The position numbers were made by a program, and so were the translations under genes. From positions 1,606,649 to 1,670,648 of the forward strand of contig NZ_JXCJ01000001.1 of NCBI RefSeq assembly GCF_000832015.1: a stretch of DNA of 64,000 bases, in the 5' to 3' direction. Source of the DNA: Gilvimarinus agarilyticus. Lineage in GTDB: Bacteria > Pseudomonadota > Gammaproteobacteria > Pseudomonadales > Cellvibrionaceae. This document shows positions 33,203-42,230 of this stretch, piece after piece (the first letter of the stretch is position 1; each line of letters opens with the position of its first letter). A model generated the notes under the pieces. That model did not search any database. It was not told the DNA's origin and saw only the letters and a list, made by a program, of their open reading frames with translations.

Positions 33203-36160
33203 TTAGGGTTTTAACCGGTGCGCTTTTTCAATGGTGGTTAAATCCACCTGGCGGTGCGCGCGCTCACCGTGCAGCGATACTTTAGCACTGGCGTTGTCAG
33301 CCGTTGCCACACCGCTAAGCAACCCAGGTTGGCGCTGCCCTTTTTGCTCTTTGGGCGACACAAGCCCCACTTGCATATGATCGGGCAGGGTGGGGGTATC
33401 GGTTGCGCCCGCGCGTGCCTGTACTACCGCGAGCGAATCAAAGTGATCAATCATGGCGTTAATTTGTTTGGTGTAAGTCACGGGCTCGGCGATGGGTAAG
33501 TCGTCCAGCCAGGCTTGGCGAAACGCAAACGATTGTTGGCGCTCTTGCTCCGGTAGGTTTGGGTCTACCGCCTTCGCGTGCATTGATTCGTTAAGAATAT
33601 TGTTGGGCACGCGGGCGGGCCAAAACGTCGGCACATAAGGGTCGTATTGCGGCTCGTAACCATCGCGGCAGCTGGCGGTATCGCAGTGCCAGGGTATCGC
33701 CATCCAGCGGGTGAGGCCGCCGGCCACCTGACCGCCCTGCAGCGGGCCTTTGGGTAGGCTAATAACATCGGCGTTCATCAGCGGGCCGTAGTAGTGGCCG
33801 TTGGTGGGCATGGTGTCATCGGCGTGTTTCAGCCTAAAGGCCTCGGAGTACATCTCGGGGGTGCGCATGGGCCAGGTCATCTCGCAACCTGGGTGGAAGG
33901 CGTCGGCTAAGCAAAACTCCATGGCCGCCTGAGTAAGCATGTCCGGTTGCTGGGCTATGGGCAATTGATTAAGGCAGTGCACGGGGGCGGCGTCTGGCTG
34001 GTAGTCTGCGTCAAAATCCCCTTCGACCCACTGCTCTAAAAACGCCAGCTGTAAATCCGATAAGGTGGCGTGCTGGCGCGGCGAGCCCGAGGCGGGAACG
34101 CTCATGGCATCGCCATATACCCAGGGCCACAGTTGCGGCGCCTGACTGCCGGCTACCGAGTAGCGCCTAAAGTTATTGGACAGCGTGCGGCGCAGTTCGT
34201 AATGGGCGGACGACGGATCGCTTAGGCGCGCCAGCCACTCGAGCGAGGTGTAATTAAAGGGCCCCTCCCAGCCAAAGCCGGCGGCAAAGCCCGCGTTAAC
34301 CCACTGCAGGTCGGTCATGCGCTGAAAGATCGGTAGAATATCCTGCATAAACGATGGTCGCGCCGGCCGGTTAAGTTGGCCGCAGTTAATGGCTACATCG
34401 CGCATTAAATCCCACATGGTGCGCACGGATTTTTGCAGTGGTGCAAAGTCCGGTGGGGCGCTGATGGCCCAGGCGGGGAGTACTCTTAATTCATTGCCGT
34501 TGTAGCTTACTTTTGCCGTTACCGGGCCATCGGCAATATCGTCGTGCCAGCCTTCATTGTTGGCAAACGTAACGGCGATATCGCCGTTGATGTTTTCAGC
34601 TTTGCCGTGACCGCCGAGCATAATCAGCCGGCCTTTGTCGTCGGTGCGCATCTCGCCTAAGTACACCTCTTTGCCTAAAAACTCACCACGAAAGCCGTAA
34701 CGTTTTGAGTCGCTTAAGTCGCAGCCGCTAATGCGCCGCTCGCCACCGTCAATAAGCAGCTGCTGGCGATCGGCAACATTGTTATTGCGCAGTAATGATG
34801 GCGGGGCGTCGGCGGCTTCGGGGATGTCCAGCGCTAACTGAAATTCATACCAGGAGGATTTTTGGTTGGCTAAGTGGGCGCACCACTCAATGCTGGCGTT
34901 GTCCGCCGTTAGCTCTTTAACCGCTTTGCCGGCGGCGTTAAAACCGTAAACTCTAAAACGCGCCGCCTGACGTTTGATGGCGCCGGTGCTGTCGCGGTAG
35001 GCGTGCGGGTCGGATTTGGGCGCAGGGTCTTTTACTTCGGGGCCGATAAAGTATTCGCTCTCGGCATTGCCGACGCGCATCACCCCGATGGGCGGGTAAA
35101 TAGCGGCATAGACAATACAGCCGCTGTCGTCGCCCTCGGTGTCGTTAAAATTTGGATTAATAGAGTGGGGTTCACTAAGCTGTTGCCCGTTAGCTTGATG
35201 GCGCGCCTCGGCGCTGGCTTGGTAAACCACTTTACGCGCGGCGGCGATGCTGCCCAGTGGCTCGTGTTCGGGTAGGGTGCGCCAGATATTAAACGCGAGG
35301 TTTTCACCAAATGCGTCTTGGCCGATCGCGTTGATGTCTTGCTGAGGAAAGTGCAGCGTGGCGATACAAACGTAGGGGCTTTCGGTGGTGCTCCACACAG
35401 CGCGGGCGTCATCGAGTGGCATATCGTCACTGGTGCGCCGCTGAACTTCAAAGCGAAAACTGGCCGGGCCATTGCGTAGGCGTGACTGCAAATCCAGCCC
35501 CAGATAGTTGTTGTCGTCAAATGGTGCACCGGGGGTGGTGTCGTCGGGAACCAGGCGGTATTTAACAATCTCGGCGTCGCCCAGCTTAAACGGCAGTATC
35601 GCCCAGTAACTGGCGGTAAGGCAGCTGGCTTCGGGTTTCTCCATCGCCTGCAGTACCTCGGCAAGCTCCGGGTGCTCTTTTATATATTGCGGGTAATTAT
35701 GGTCTACGACACCGGCGGTGGTAAAAGCGCACATTTGCCTTGCGTCGGTGGAAAAAAAACGGTCGATGTTTTGAAAAATAAAATCGGCTGTTGGGCCTTC
35801 ACCAATTAGTTTGTCGCCAGCCACACCAAACAGCTTTAAACCCACGCCCATGGTGGAATGTAAATCCGGGTCGTTGGGCCCGGTGTCGCTAGAGAAGCGT
35901 GCGGCGCACTCGTACCGAGTACCTGCAAAAATACCCACTTTAAAGCGCGGATCGATATCCTCGTTGATCACCAACTCGCCATAGGCAATGCCATGCTGTT
36001 TGCGAAACACAGCCCGACGGGCCGGAGTGGCGCCGCGGGCTATGCGATGCTTTTGGCCCATGTCGACAAACATCTGCTTTAAACGCGCCGTGGGGTCGGT
36101 TTGGCAATCCCAACAGGTTACGGAATTGGCGCTGGGTTTGTCTGGGTCAAATTCACTCAT
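33203..36160 (-). CDS. LodA/GoxA-type CTQ quinoprotein oxidase fused to an N-terminal catalase-like domain
   Basis: A 985-aa two-part protein. Residues about 40-345 match the catalase-like (y4iL-type) fold: ARFSSDTGPND, GVGLKLFGVAGDKL, ADFIFQNIDRFF, then HEPLGSIAAARKVVYQAS. Residues about 355-985 match LodA: YPPIGVMRVGNAESEYFIGPEV opens the N-terminal LodA domain, and HPGCEMTWPMR lies in the C-terminal domain. Cys759 and Trp824 are 65 residues apart, exactly the spacing of the Cys516-Trp581 pair that forms CTQ in Marinomonas LodA. Such oxidases release H2O2 from amino acids. In the catalase part the usual catalytic His position appears to be Phe, while the Asn is kept, so its activity is uncertain. 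No signal peptide. Start ATG 36160 with AAGGA upstream; lodB-like gene follows. Confidence 0.88.
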   Translation of the reverse strand: MSEFDPDKPSANSVTCWDCQTDPTARLKQMFVDMGQKHRIARGATPARRAVFRKQHGIAYGELVINEDIDPRFKVGIFAGTRYECAARFSSDTGPNDPDLHSTMGVGLKLFGVAGDKLIGEGPTADFIFQNIDRFFSTDARQMCAFTTAGVVDHNYPQYIKEHPELAEVLQAMEKPEASCLTASYWAILPFKLGDAEIVKYRLVPDDTTPGAPFDDNNYLGLDLQSRLRNGPASFRFEVQRRTSDDMPLDDARAVWSTTESPYVCIATLHFPQQDINAIGQDAFGENLAFNIWRTLPEHEPLGSIAAARKVVYQASAEARHQANGQQLSEPHSINPNFNDTEGDDSGCIVYAAIYPPIGVMRVGNAESEYFIGPEVKDPAPKSDPHAYRDSTGAIKRQAARFRVYGFNAAGKAVKELTADNASIEWCAHLANQKSSWYEFQLALDIPEAADAPPSLLRNNNVADRQQLLIDGGERRISGCDLSDSKRYGFRGEFLGKEVYLGEMRTDDKGRLIMLGGHGKAENINGDIAVTFANNEGWHDDIADGPVTAKVSYNGNELRVLPAWAISAPPDFAPLQKSVRTMWDLMRDVAINCGQLNRPARPSFMQDILPIFQRMTDLQWVNAGFAAGFGWEGPFNYTSLEWLARLSDPSSAHYELRRTLSNNFRRYSVAGSQAPQLWPWVYGDAMSVPASGSPRQHATLSDLQLAFLEQWVEGDFDADYQPDAAPVHCLNQLPIAQQPDMLTQAAMEFCLADAFHPGCEMTWPMRTPEMYSEAFRLKHADDTMPTNGHYYGPLMNADVISLPKGPLQGGQVAGGLTRWMAIPWHCDTASCRDGYEPQYDPYVPTFWPARVPNNILNESMHAKAVDPNLPEQERQQSFAFRQAWLDDLPIAEPVTYTKQINAMIDHFDSLAVVQARAGATDTPTLPDHMQVGLVSPKEQKGQRQPGLLSGVATADNASAKVSLHGERAHRQVDLTTIEKAHRLKP

Positions 36161-36235
36161 GGTGTCGTCCTTGCTGAATCTAGAGGTGTTAGCGGTATTT
36201 ACTCTATAGAAGTGTGTAATGTTGCCTTGATGTGT

Positions 36236-36254
36236 GCAATTACACGCAATTACA
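36236..36254. promoter_or_regulatory. Paired GCAATTACA repeats upstream of the lodA-like gene
   Basis: GCAATTACA occurs at 36236-36244 and 36246-36254, exactly one helical turn apart, and an inverted GTGTAAT lies at 36214-36220. The cluster is 55-95 bp upstream of the lodA-like start and could bind a dimeric regulator. Confidence 0.4.
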
Positions 36255-36447
36255 TCGAGTACTGTGCTGGCAAAGCGTTTCTGGGGAGAGTAGGCCCTTA
36301 AAAATGGTGACTAAAGTTACTCGAGGTTAGCGTTTTTTAAGCCATTAAAATGGATGGGTTTTACCTGCAAAAAAACGCCGGGAGGACTAATCGCAAAAAT
36401 CGTTTATAAACTTTTAACGATTTCTAGAATAAAATCAAAAAATGTTA

Positions 36448-36470
36448 ACATTAACGTTAATGTATACATT
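36448..36470. promoter_or_regulatory. Overlapping palindromes in the lodA-GH5 intergenic region
   Basis: ACATTAACGTTAATGT (36448-36463) is a perfect 16-bp palindrome and AATGTATACATT (36459-36470) a perfect 12-bp palindrome overlapping it. They lie about 375 bp before the GH5 start in the 682-bp gap 36161-36842, which is AT-rich and has no convincing gene (a 77-codon reading at 36566 has no recognisable features). They probably serve the divergent lodA or cellulase promoter. Confidence 0.45.
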
Positions 36471-36842
36471 GAAGCCCGCTTATTGCCTCATCTTCAGGTT
36501 GTTGCTTTTTCTTTAAAATAAAATAACTTTTTTAAAACGGCCTAAATTTTCTGACAAAAAACGTTTTGCTGATTAATGCGCTACGAGCCAAGTTTTTTTG
36601 TGACTCTTGTCTCGAAGGTGGGCACATTAATCCGTTTTATCAATTCTTTACATGGCTATACTCGTTGCTCTTTCCAAATTCCATTAATCGTGGATTGTTG
36701 GATTTCACGTATATCGCAGTCGTGACAGATGCGGCAACACGCATATTGGTAAATGCCCTACCGGTGTTCGTGCTCGTCATTGTCAATGTTCTTCTGTGAA
36801 ATCAGCGTGCGGCAAAAATAACAGCTAAAAATGAGGATGCGC

Positions 36843-38372
36843 ATGACGTTTTCAAGAGTGAAAAATATCGGATGGGCCTGTGCACTTTCTCTCGGTCTAA
36901 TGTCGCCAACTTTAGCTACCGCCCAAACCGCCACTTGTGATTACACCATCAGCAACGATTGGGGCAGCGGTGCGACCGCGTTAATCGAAATCACCAACAC
37001 CGGTAGCAGTGCCATTAACGGATGGAATGTTAACTGGCGCTACAGTGCCGACCAGTTGGGTAACAGCTGGAACGCCAATGTCATCGGATCCAACCCTTAC
37101 AGCGCGAGTAATTTAAGTTGGAACGCCACCATACAGCCGGGGCAAACCGTTTCGTTTGGTTTGCAAGTTAACAGCAGTGGCGGCGCAGAAACCCCAACCG
37201 TTAGTGGCGATATCTGTGGTGCTGTTAATAGCTCTAGCTCGTCCTCCAGCTCTAGTCGTTCCAGCAGCTCGTCGAGCTCAAGTGTGTCGTCAAGCTCAAG
37301 CGTATCCTCGAGTAGTTCATCGTCCAGCTCCGTACCCGATGGGCTGACAGCCGTCGAGCTAACCGGCGAAATGGGTATTGGTTGGAATCTGGGTAATACC
37401 CTGGAGGCCATAGGCGGCGAAACTGCCTGGGGTAATCCAGTGGCAACTCAGGCACTGATTGATTCCGTCAAGGCGGCGGGCTTCGATACCCTGCGTTTAC
37501 CCGTCGCCTGGAGTAAATTCTCCGATGCGGAAAACTTCGTGATTGATAGCGCTTGGATGAGTCGCGTGGAGGAGGTGGTTAATTACGCGTTAAACGCCGA
37601 CATGTACGTGATTATGAATATCCACTGGGATGAAGGTTGGATGCAGCCCACCTACGCCGAGCAAGAGTACGTCAATAACCGTTTGGACATTATGTGGACG
37701 CAGATCGCCAATCACTTTAAGGAATACGACGAGCGTTTACTGTTTGCCGGTACTAACGAGGTGATGGTTGAGGGCGACTACGGTACTCCAACCGAGGAGT
37801 ATTACACCGTGCAAAATAGTTTTAATCAAACCTTTGTCGACACTGTGCGCGCTACCGGCGGCGATAACGCCGATCGCTATCTGGTGGTGCAGGCCTTTAA
37901 TACCAATATCGATCACGGGGTTAACTTCGCCGATATCCCAACCGATACCGTTGCCGATCGGTTAATGATGGAAGTGCATTACTACGATCCCTATAACTTC
38001 ACGCTCAATCAAAGCAGCAATATTACGCAGTGGGGCTCTATCGCAACTGACCCAAGTGTTACCGAAACCTGGGCTAACGAGTCGTATGTGGACGCTCAGT
38101 TTCAACGCATGAAGAGCAATTTTGTCGATCAGGGTGTTGGCGTTATTTTAGGTGAGTACGGTGTGATATCGCGCCCCAATGTGCAAGGACACGAGGTGTA
38201 CCGTAATTACTGGAACAAGTACATCACAGGCTCGGCCGTAGCGCACGATATGGTTCCGGTTTACTGGGATAACGGCTACGCCGGTGACGGTGGCTTTGCC
38301 CTGTTTGATCGCTATAACGGCAGCGAAATAGAGCCGGCTTTGATTGATCTGATTACCGAGGCGGATGATTAG
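36843..38372 (+). CDS. Secreted cellulase: CBM2, poly-Ser linker, GH5 catalytic domain
   Basis: A 509-aa extracellular endoglucanase. A Sec signal peptide ends near TLATAQ (about residue 28). A cellulose-binding CBM2 module follows (about 29-130; CDYTISNDWGSG to GDICG), then a serine-rich linker (about 132-170) and a GH5 domain from GMGIGWNLGNTLE-like sequence. TNEVM carries the predicted acid/base Glu306 and LGEYG the nucleophile Glu438; MNIHWDEGW is also typical. I favour ATG 36843 because GAGG lies about 7 bases upstream; earlier in-frame ATGs exist at 36831 and 36837. It is followed by a second CBM2-GH5 gene whose CBM2 is very similar. Likely hydrolyses cellulose or mixed-linked glucans. 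Confidence 0.92.
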   Translation: MTFSRVKNIGWACALSLGLMSPTLATAQTATCDYTISNDWGSGATALIEITNTGSSAINGWNVNWRYSADQLGNSWNANVIGSNPYSASNLSWNATIQPGQTVSFGLQVNSSGGAETPTVSGDICGAVNSSSSSSSSSRSSSSSSSSVSSSSSVSSSSSSSSSVPDGLTAVELTGEMGIGWNLGNTLEAIGGETAWGNPVATQALIDSVKAAGFDTLRLPVAWSKFSDAENFVIDSAWMSRVEEVVNYALNADMYVIMNIHWDEGWMQPTYAEQEYVNNRLDIMWTQIANHFKEYDERLLFAGTNEVMVEGDYGTPTEEYYTVQNSFNQTFVDTVRATGGDNADRYLVVQAFNTNIDHGVNFADIPTDTVADRLMMEVHYYDPYNFTLNQSSNITQWGSIATDPSVTETWANESYVDAQFQRMKSNFVDQGVGVILGEYGVISRPNVQGHEVYRNYWNKYITGSAVAHDMVPVYWDNGYAGDGGFALFDRYNGSEIEPALIDLITEADD

Positions 38373-38475
38373 TACATCGCCTCTTAGCGAGTACCTGCTG
38401 GCGGCCAATAGCGCGGTCGCCGGCCAACCCAAACACTTTGTTTGTTTTGCTTAAGCGCTTATTTTTTTTGATCAA

Positions 38476-38493
38476 TTTGACAGCGCTGCCATG
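38476..38493. promoter_or_regulatory. LacI-type operator upstream of second GH5 (near-copy of the glk/GH3 site)
   Basis: The core TGACAGCGCTGCCA (38478-38491) differs at one position from the perfect palindrome TGACAGCGCTGTCA at 25300-25313. It lies in the 334-bp gap 38373-38706, about 215 bp before the cellulase start. Nothing else in the gap looks like a gene. Confidence 0.65.
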
Positions 38494-38706
38494 TGGTTTT
38501 GCTAAGCACAGGCGGCTAAACAGAGTGAAAGATTATTGCCGACATCAGGGGCTTGTATAGCGCTTAGTACTGGAAAGCGCGCATCAGGGATCGAGCTTCG
38601 GCAATGGATACGCCAGTGGATAGTTAGCTGGCGTAAATGTGAAAGTGCCATTACGACTAAGAACCATACTGAATGGCAAATTTCTAATACAAAGGAGAGC
38701 AATGTA

Positions 38707-40575
38707 ATGATTACCACAAAAAAACGTTGTGGCCCGGCGGTGATGCTGGGTTTAGCGATTGCAGCGATTTCTCAAGGCGCTACTGCCCAAAGCGCTAGCT
38801 GCAGCTACACTGTTAGCAACGACTGGGGGTCGGGATTCACCGGCGCCATCAATATCACCAACAACGGCAACACGCCTATCAATGGCTGGGAAGTTAATTG
38901 GCAGTACGACAATAACGCTCTGACCAATACCTGGAATGCCAACATGAGCGGTAGTAACCCTTACACCGCCTCAAACCTTAGCTGGAACAGCACAATTCAG
39001 CCAGGCCAAACCGTTACGTTTGGGTTTCAGGGTAACACCAACGGCAGCTCTGCCGAGACACCGGTGGTAACAGGTGATGTCTGCGGTGGCGTGTCGTCGT
39101 CCTCAAGTTCATCCAGCTCAAGTGTGTCGAGTAGCTCGTCTAGCAGCTCTTCAAGTTCTAGCAGCTCGTCGTCCAGCTCCAGCTCAAGTGAGCCAACGGG
39201 CGATGGTACCTTCCGCGTTGACGAGACGGGCAACATTACCAAAAACGGCAATGTGTTCCCGGTTAAATGTTCTGCCTGGTTTGGGCTTGAAGGTCAGCAT
39301 GAGCCACCAGATGCTGCCGATAACCCCGATGGTGCGCCTATGGAGTTGTACATCGGCAATATGTGGTGGGTAGACTCTGGTCGTGACATTCAGCAAACCA
39401 TGGATGAGATTACGGCGCAGGGTATCAATACTGTTCGCCTTCCTATTGCTCCGCAAACTCTAGACCCCACAGACCCGCAGGGCATTGGCGATATCCGCGA
39501 GGGCGGTGTGTTGAAAAACGCAGGGCCGCTACAGCAAGAAAATGCTCGTCAGGCAATGGAAGACTTCATTGTTCAAGCGGATCAAAACGGTATCGAAGTG
39601 ATCATCGATATTCACTCTTGCTCGAACTACGTTGGTTGGCGTGCTGGCCGTTTGGACGCAACGCCGCCTTATGTCGATCGTGATCGCGAGCATTATGATT
39701 ATACCCGCGAAGGTTACTCGTGTGGTGTAGTGGATGACGATGGCGTTGTTGTGCATGAATACAACGAGCAGCTTTGGCTTGAAGATTTACGTGATATTGC
39801 GGGTCTATCGGCTAAGTTAGGCGTTGATAATATTATGGCCATCGATATCTTTAACGAGCCGTGGGACTACACGTGGGAAGAGTGGAGTACGTTGGCCGAA
39901 AATGCCTATGAAGCTATCAACGAAGTTAACCAAGATGTTCTGGTGATGGTTGAGGGTATTTCAAACCAAACGAAAGATGGCACCGAAGTACCGCATGGCT
40001 CGGAAGAAACCAACCCTAACTGGGGTGAAAACCTTTACCCATTCCAGAATGATCCGCTGAACATACCTAAAGAGCGTTTGATTCTGTCGCCACACACCTA
40101 TGGCCCGTCAGTGTTCGTACAAAACCACTTTTTGGACACGTCGGATGCTGAGTGTGCGGATTTGGATGGCGATGCCGCCGGTGATGCCGGTTGTAATATT
40201 ATGATCGATGCAGCGCGTCTCGAGCCGGGTTGGCAAGAGCACTTTGGGTATCTGCGCGATCAGGGCTACGCTATGATCATCGGTGAGTTTGGTGGTCATT
40301 TAGATTGGCCGCAGGGCGCGCCATTGCGTGATCAAGAGCGCTGGGGGCATATTGAGCCGGGCGTCGACGCCAACTGGCAAGGAGCACTGGTGGACTACAT
40401 GGTCGAGAAGAACATCCACGGTTGTTACTGGTCGACCAACCCAGAATCAGGCGATACCGGTGGGTTGTATAACCACGCGTATGACCCTGTATCCAATCCC
40501 GCAGGTTGGGGTACTTGGAACGGCTTCGAGCAGCGTAAATGGAACTTGTTGTTTGAGCTGTGGGGAGAAAACTAA
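38707..40575 (+). CDS. Secreted cellulase 2: CBM2, poly-Ser linker, GH5 catalytic domain
   Basis: A 622-aa extracellular enzyme. After a signal peptide ending near GATAQ (about residue 27) come a CBM2 module (CSYTVSNDWGSG to GDVCGG, about 29-133), a long serine linker (about 135-160), and a GH5 domain. IDIFNEPWD carries acid/base Glu384 and IIGEFGGHLDW the nucleophile Glu527; IDIHSCSNYVGW is the substrate-binding His region. The catalytic domain is only distantly related to that of the preceding gene, although the CBM2 parts are near-duplicates. ATG 38707 is chosen because AAGGAGAG precedes it by about 8 bases and the signal peptide starts there. A strong terminator follows. Confidence 0.92.
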   Translation: MITTKKRCGPAVMLGLAIAAISQGATAQSASCSYTVSNDWGSGFTGAINITNNGNTPINGWEVNWQYDNNALTNTWNANMSGSNPYTASNLSWNSTIQPGQTVTFGFQGNTNGSSAETPVVTGDVCGGVSSSSSSSSSSVSSSSSSSSSSSSSSSSSSSSSEPTGDGTFRVDETGNITKNGNVFPVKCSAWFGLEGQHEPPDAADNPDGAPMELYIGNMWWVDSGRDIQQTMDEITAQGINTVRLPIAPQTLDPTDPQGIGDIREGGVLKNAGPLQQENARQAMEDFIVQADQNGIEVIIDIHSCSNYVGWRAGRLDATPPYVDRDREHYDYTREGYSCGVVDDDGVVVHEYNEQLWLEDLRDIAGLSAKLGVDNIMAIDIFNEPWDYTWEEWSTLAENAYEAINEVNQDVLVMVEGISNQTKDGTEVPHGSEETNPNWGENLYPFQNDPLNIPKERLILSPHTYGPSVFVQNHFLDTSDAECADLDGDAAGDAGCNIMIDAARLEPGWQEHFGYLRDQGYAMIIGEFGGHLDWPQGAPLRDQERWGHIEPGVDANWQGALVDYMVEKNIHGCYWSTNPESGDTGGLYNHAYDPVSNPAGWGTWNGFEQRKWNLLFELWGEN

Positions 40576-40597
40576 CCTAAGGCGGTTTACTCCTAAG

Positions 40598-40624
40598 AAC
40601 CGGGCCATTGTGCCCGGTTTTTTT
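40598..40624 (+). terminator. Rho-independent terminator after GH5 cellulase 2
   Basis: ACCGGGC (40599-40605) pairs with GCCCGGT (40612-40618) around a six-base loop, followed by a run of Ts to 40624. It closes the cellulase transcript; the rest of the 238-bp gap to cynS shows no gene. Confidence 0.85.
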
Positions 40625-40813
40625 ATACCTGAACAAAATTGCCGTATTGGCAGCCGCGCTCCCTTATGGATGTTAATTTCTGGTGCGACATCTGGTGGCG
40701 TGCACCACCATCGCGCCGGCGTCTTTTGATTGGGCGCTTATTTTCTGTGCGTGTGGGTACTGGCCTGTAAATTGCTCTCCTCTCATATAAATCTTTACTA
40801 ATGGGAGTAAACA

Positions 40814-41254
40814 ATGAACAAGCAAAGTATGACCGACGCCATCGTAAGTGCCAAAGTCGCCCGTGGCTTAACCTGGGAGGTAATGGCAAAAGATATCGAG
40901 GTGTCGCCGGTGTGGCTGACCTCGGCGTGTTTGGGTATGAACAGTGCCCCGGCACCCATCGCAAAAAAAATTGCCGACTATTTGTCACTCGATGCTGAGG
41001 TCGCCACGGCGCTTGAGGCGTTTCCCACCAAAGTGTGGGATCAAGCGGTGCCCACGGATCCGCTGATTTACCGTTTGTACGAGGTGGTAGGCGTTTATGG
41101 CGATACGCTTAAAGAAGTGATTCAGGAAAAGTTTGGCGACGGTATTATGAGCGCTATCGATTTCTCGATGGAGGTTGATAAAATCGAAGACCCCAAAGGG
41201 GATCGGGTGCTGCTCACCTTAAATGGTAAGTTTTTGCCCTATAAAACCTGGTAA
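40814..41254 (+). CDS. cynS: Cyanate hydratase (cyanase)
   Basis: A 146-aa cyanase, which converts cyanate and bicarbonate to ammonia and CO2. The N-terminal helix-turn-helix-like region (LTWEVMAKDIEVSPVWLTSA) and the C-terminal catalytic part with DPLIYRLYEVVGVYG (catalytic Arg and Glu) and AIDFSMEV (catalytic Ser) match the family, and the length is typical (about 150). ATG 40814 has GGGAG seven bases upstream. It stands alone, with no cynT carbonic anhydrase or cynX transporter beside it, and converges with the deacetylase-family gene 19 bp away. Confidence 0.95.
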   Translation: MNKQSMTDAIVSAKVARGLTWEVMAKDIEVSPVWLTSACLGMNSAPAPIAKKIADYLSLDAEVATALEAFPTKVWDQAVPTDPLIYRLYEVVGVYGDTLKEVIQEKFGDGIMSAIDFSMEVDKIEDPKGDRVLLTLNGKFLPYKTW

Positions 41255-41273
41255 GCGGTAAAGCCTAAATGGC

Positions 41274-42182
41274 TTAAGCGCACCAAAGCTGGTGCGCTTG
41301 CTCTACCACCAGTGCGTGTCGTTTGGCTAACGCTTTGCGATCGTCGTCATACCCACCACCAATTACTGTTGCGACGGGTGTGTTATGAGCTTTAGCAAGT
41401 TCCAGCACCAATCGGTCGCGCTCACGAATCCCGGTTTCACTGACGTTTAGTAAGCCCAACGGATCTGCACTAAAGATATCGACCCCGGCATCGTACAGAA
41501 TTAAATCCGGCTGTTGCTGATGAATTAAGTTGCTTAGGGTGCTCGCGACAACCTGTAAGTATTCCGCGTCACTGGTGTTAGGGGCCAGCGCCACATCAAG
41601 GTCACTTTGCGCTTTGCGCGCCGGAAAGTTTTTTTCGCAGTGAATCGAGCAGGTAATCGCCCGCGGCTCTTGCGCCAGTATCGCCGCCGTGCCATCACCT
41701 TGATGCACGTCGCAATCAAAAATTAACACTTTTTTCACCTTGCCCTGCGCCAGCAGTGTTTTTGCGGTTACCGCCAGATCATTCAATATGCAAAAGCCCG
41801 AGGCAAAGTCATAGTGAGCGTGATGGGTGCCGCCGGCCAAATGGCAGGCAATGCCGTGGCTAAGAGCTAGGTGCGCGGCCAGCAGGGTGCCATTGGGTGA
41901 AATTAATGTGCGCTTGCGCAGCGGTTCGCTCCAGGGCAGGCCCATGCGGCGAACCTCCTGTGGCGTTTGCTTGTTGTTGCAAAAACGCGTCAGGTATTGT
42001 GGGCAGTGAGCGGTGTGGAGTACCGCGAGGCTCGCCTGTCCTGGCCGAAAGGTATTGGCGGGCGTCAGTAGCCCCTGCTCAGACAAACAACGGTTTAGTA
42101 AGGCAAACTTCTCCATGGGGAAGCGGTGCCGGCCCGGGAACGGGAATGAGTAGGCAGGGTGGGTAACCAGTGGCAGCAACAT
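41274..42182 (-). CDS. Histone-deacetylase-superfamily hydrolase
   Basis: A 302-aa member of the arginase/deacetylase fold family (HDAC/AcuC/AphA type), a zinc-dependent amidohydrolase. GGTHHAHYDFASGFC near residue 118 provides the catalytic His pair, FDCDVHQGDGT near residue 152 two zinc ligands, and YDAGVDIFSADPLG near residue 228 the third aspartate. The YDAGVD form and the short length fit the bacterial class-IV-like group; the natural substrate (acetylated polyamine or other amide) cannot be told from sequence. Start ATG 42182; divergent from the small helical gene at 42231. Confidence 0.9.
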   Translation of the reverse strand: MLLPLVTHPAYSFPFPGRHRFPMEKFALLNRCLSEQGLLTPANTFRPGQASLAVLHTAHCPQYLTRFCNNKQTPQEVRRMGLPWSEPLRKRTLISPNGTLLAAHLALSHGIACHLAGGTHHAHYDFASGFCILNDLAVTAKTLLAQGKVKKVLIFDCDVHQGDGTAAILAQEPRAITCSIHCEKNFPARKAQSDLDVALAPNTSDAEYLQVVASTLSNLIHQQQPDLILYDAGVDIFSADPLGLLNVSETGIRERDRLVLELAKAHNTPVATVIGGGYDDDRKALAKRHALVVEQAHQLWCA

Positions 42183-42230
42183 TCACTTATAATGCTTCAA
42201 TGACTTTAAGTGATTATACCAGAGGTAATG

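Noticed and set aside
36566-36799. 77-codon plus-strand reading in the gap before the first cellulase
   Set aside because: It has a hydrophobic tail but no ribosome-binding site or recognisable family, and lies in AT-rich regulatory DNA; probably chance.
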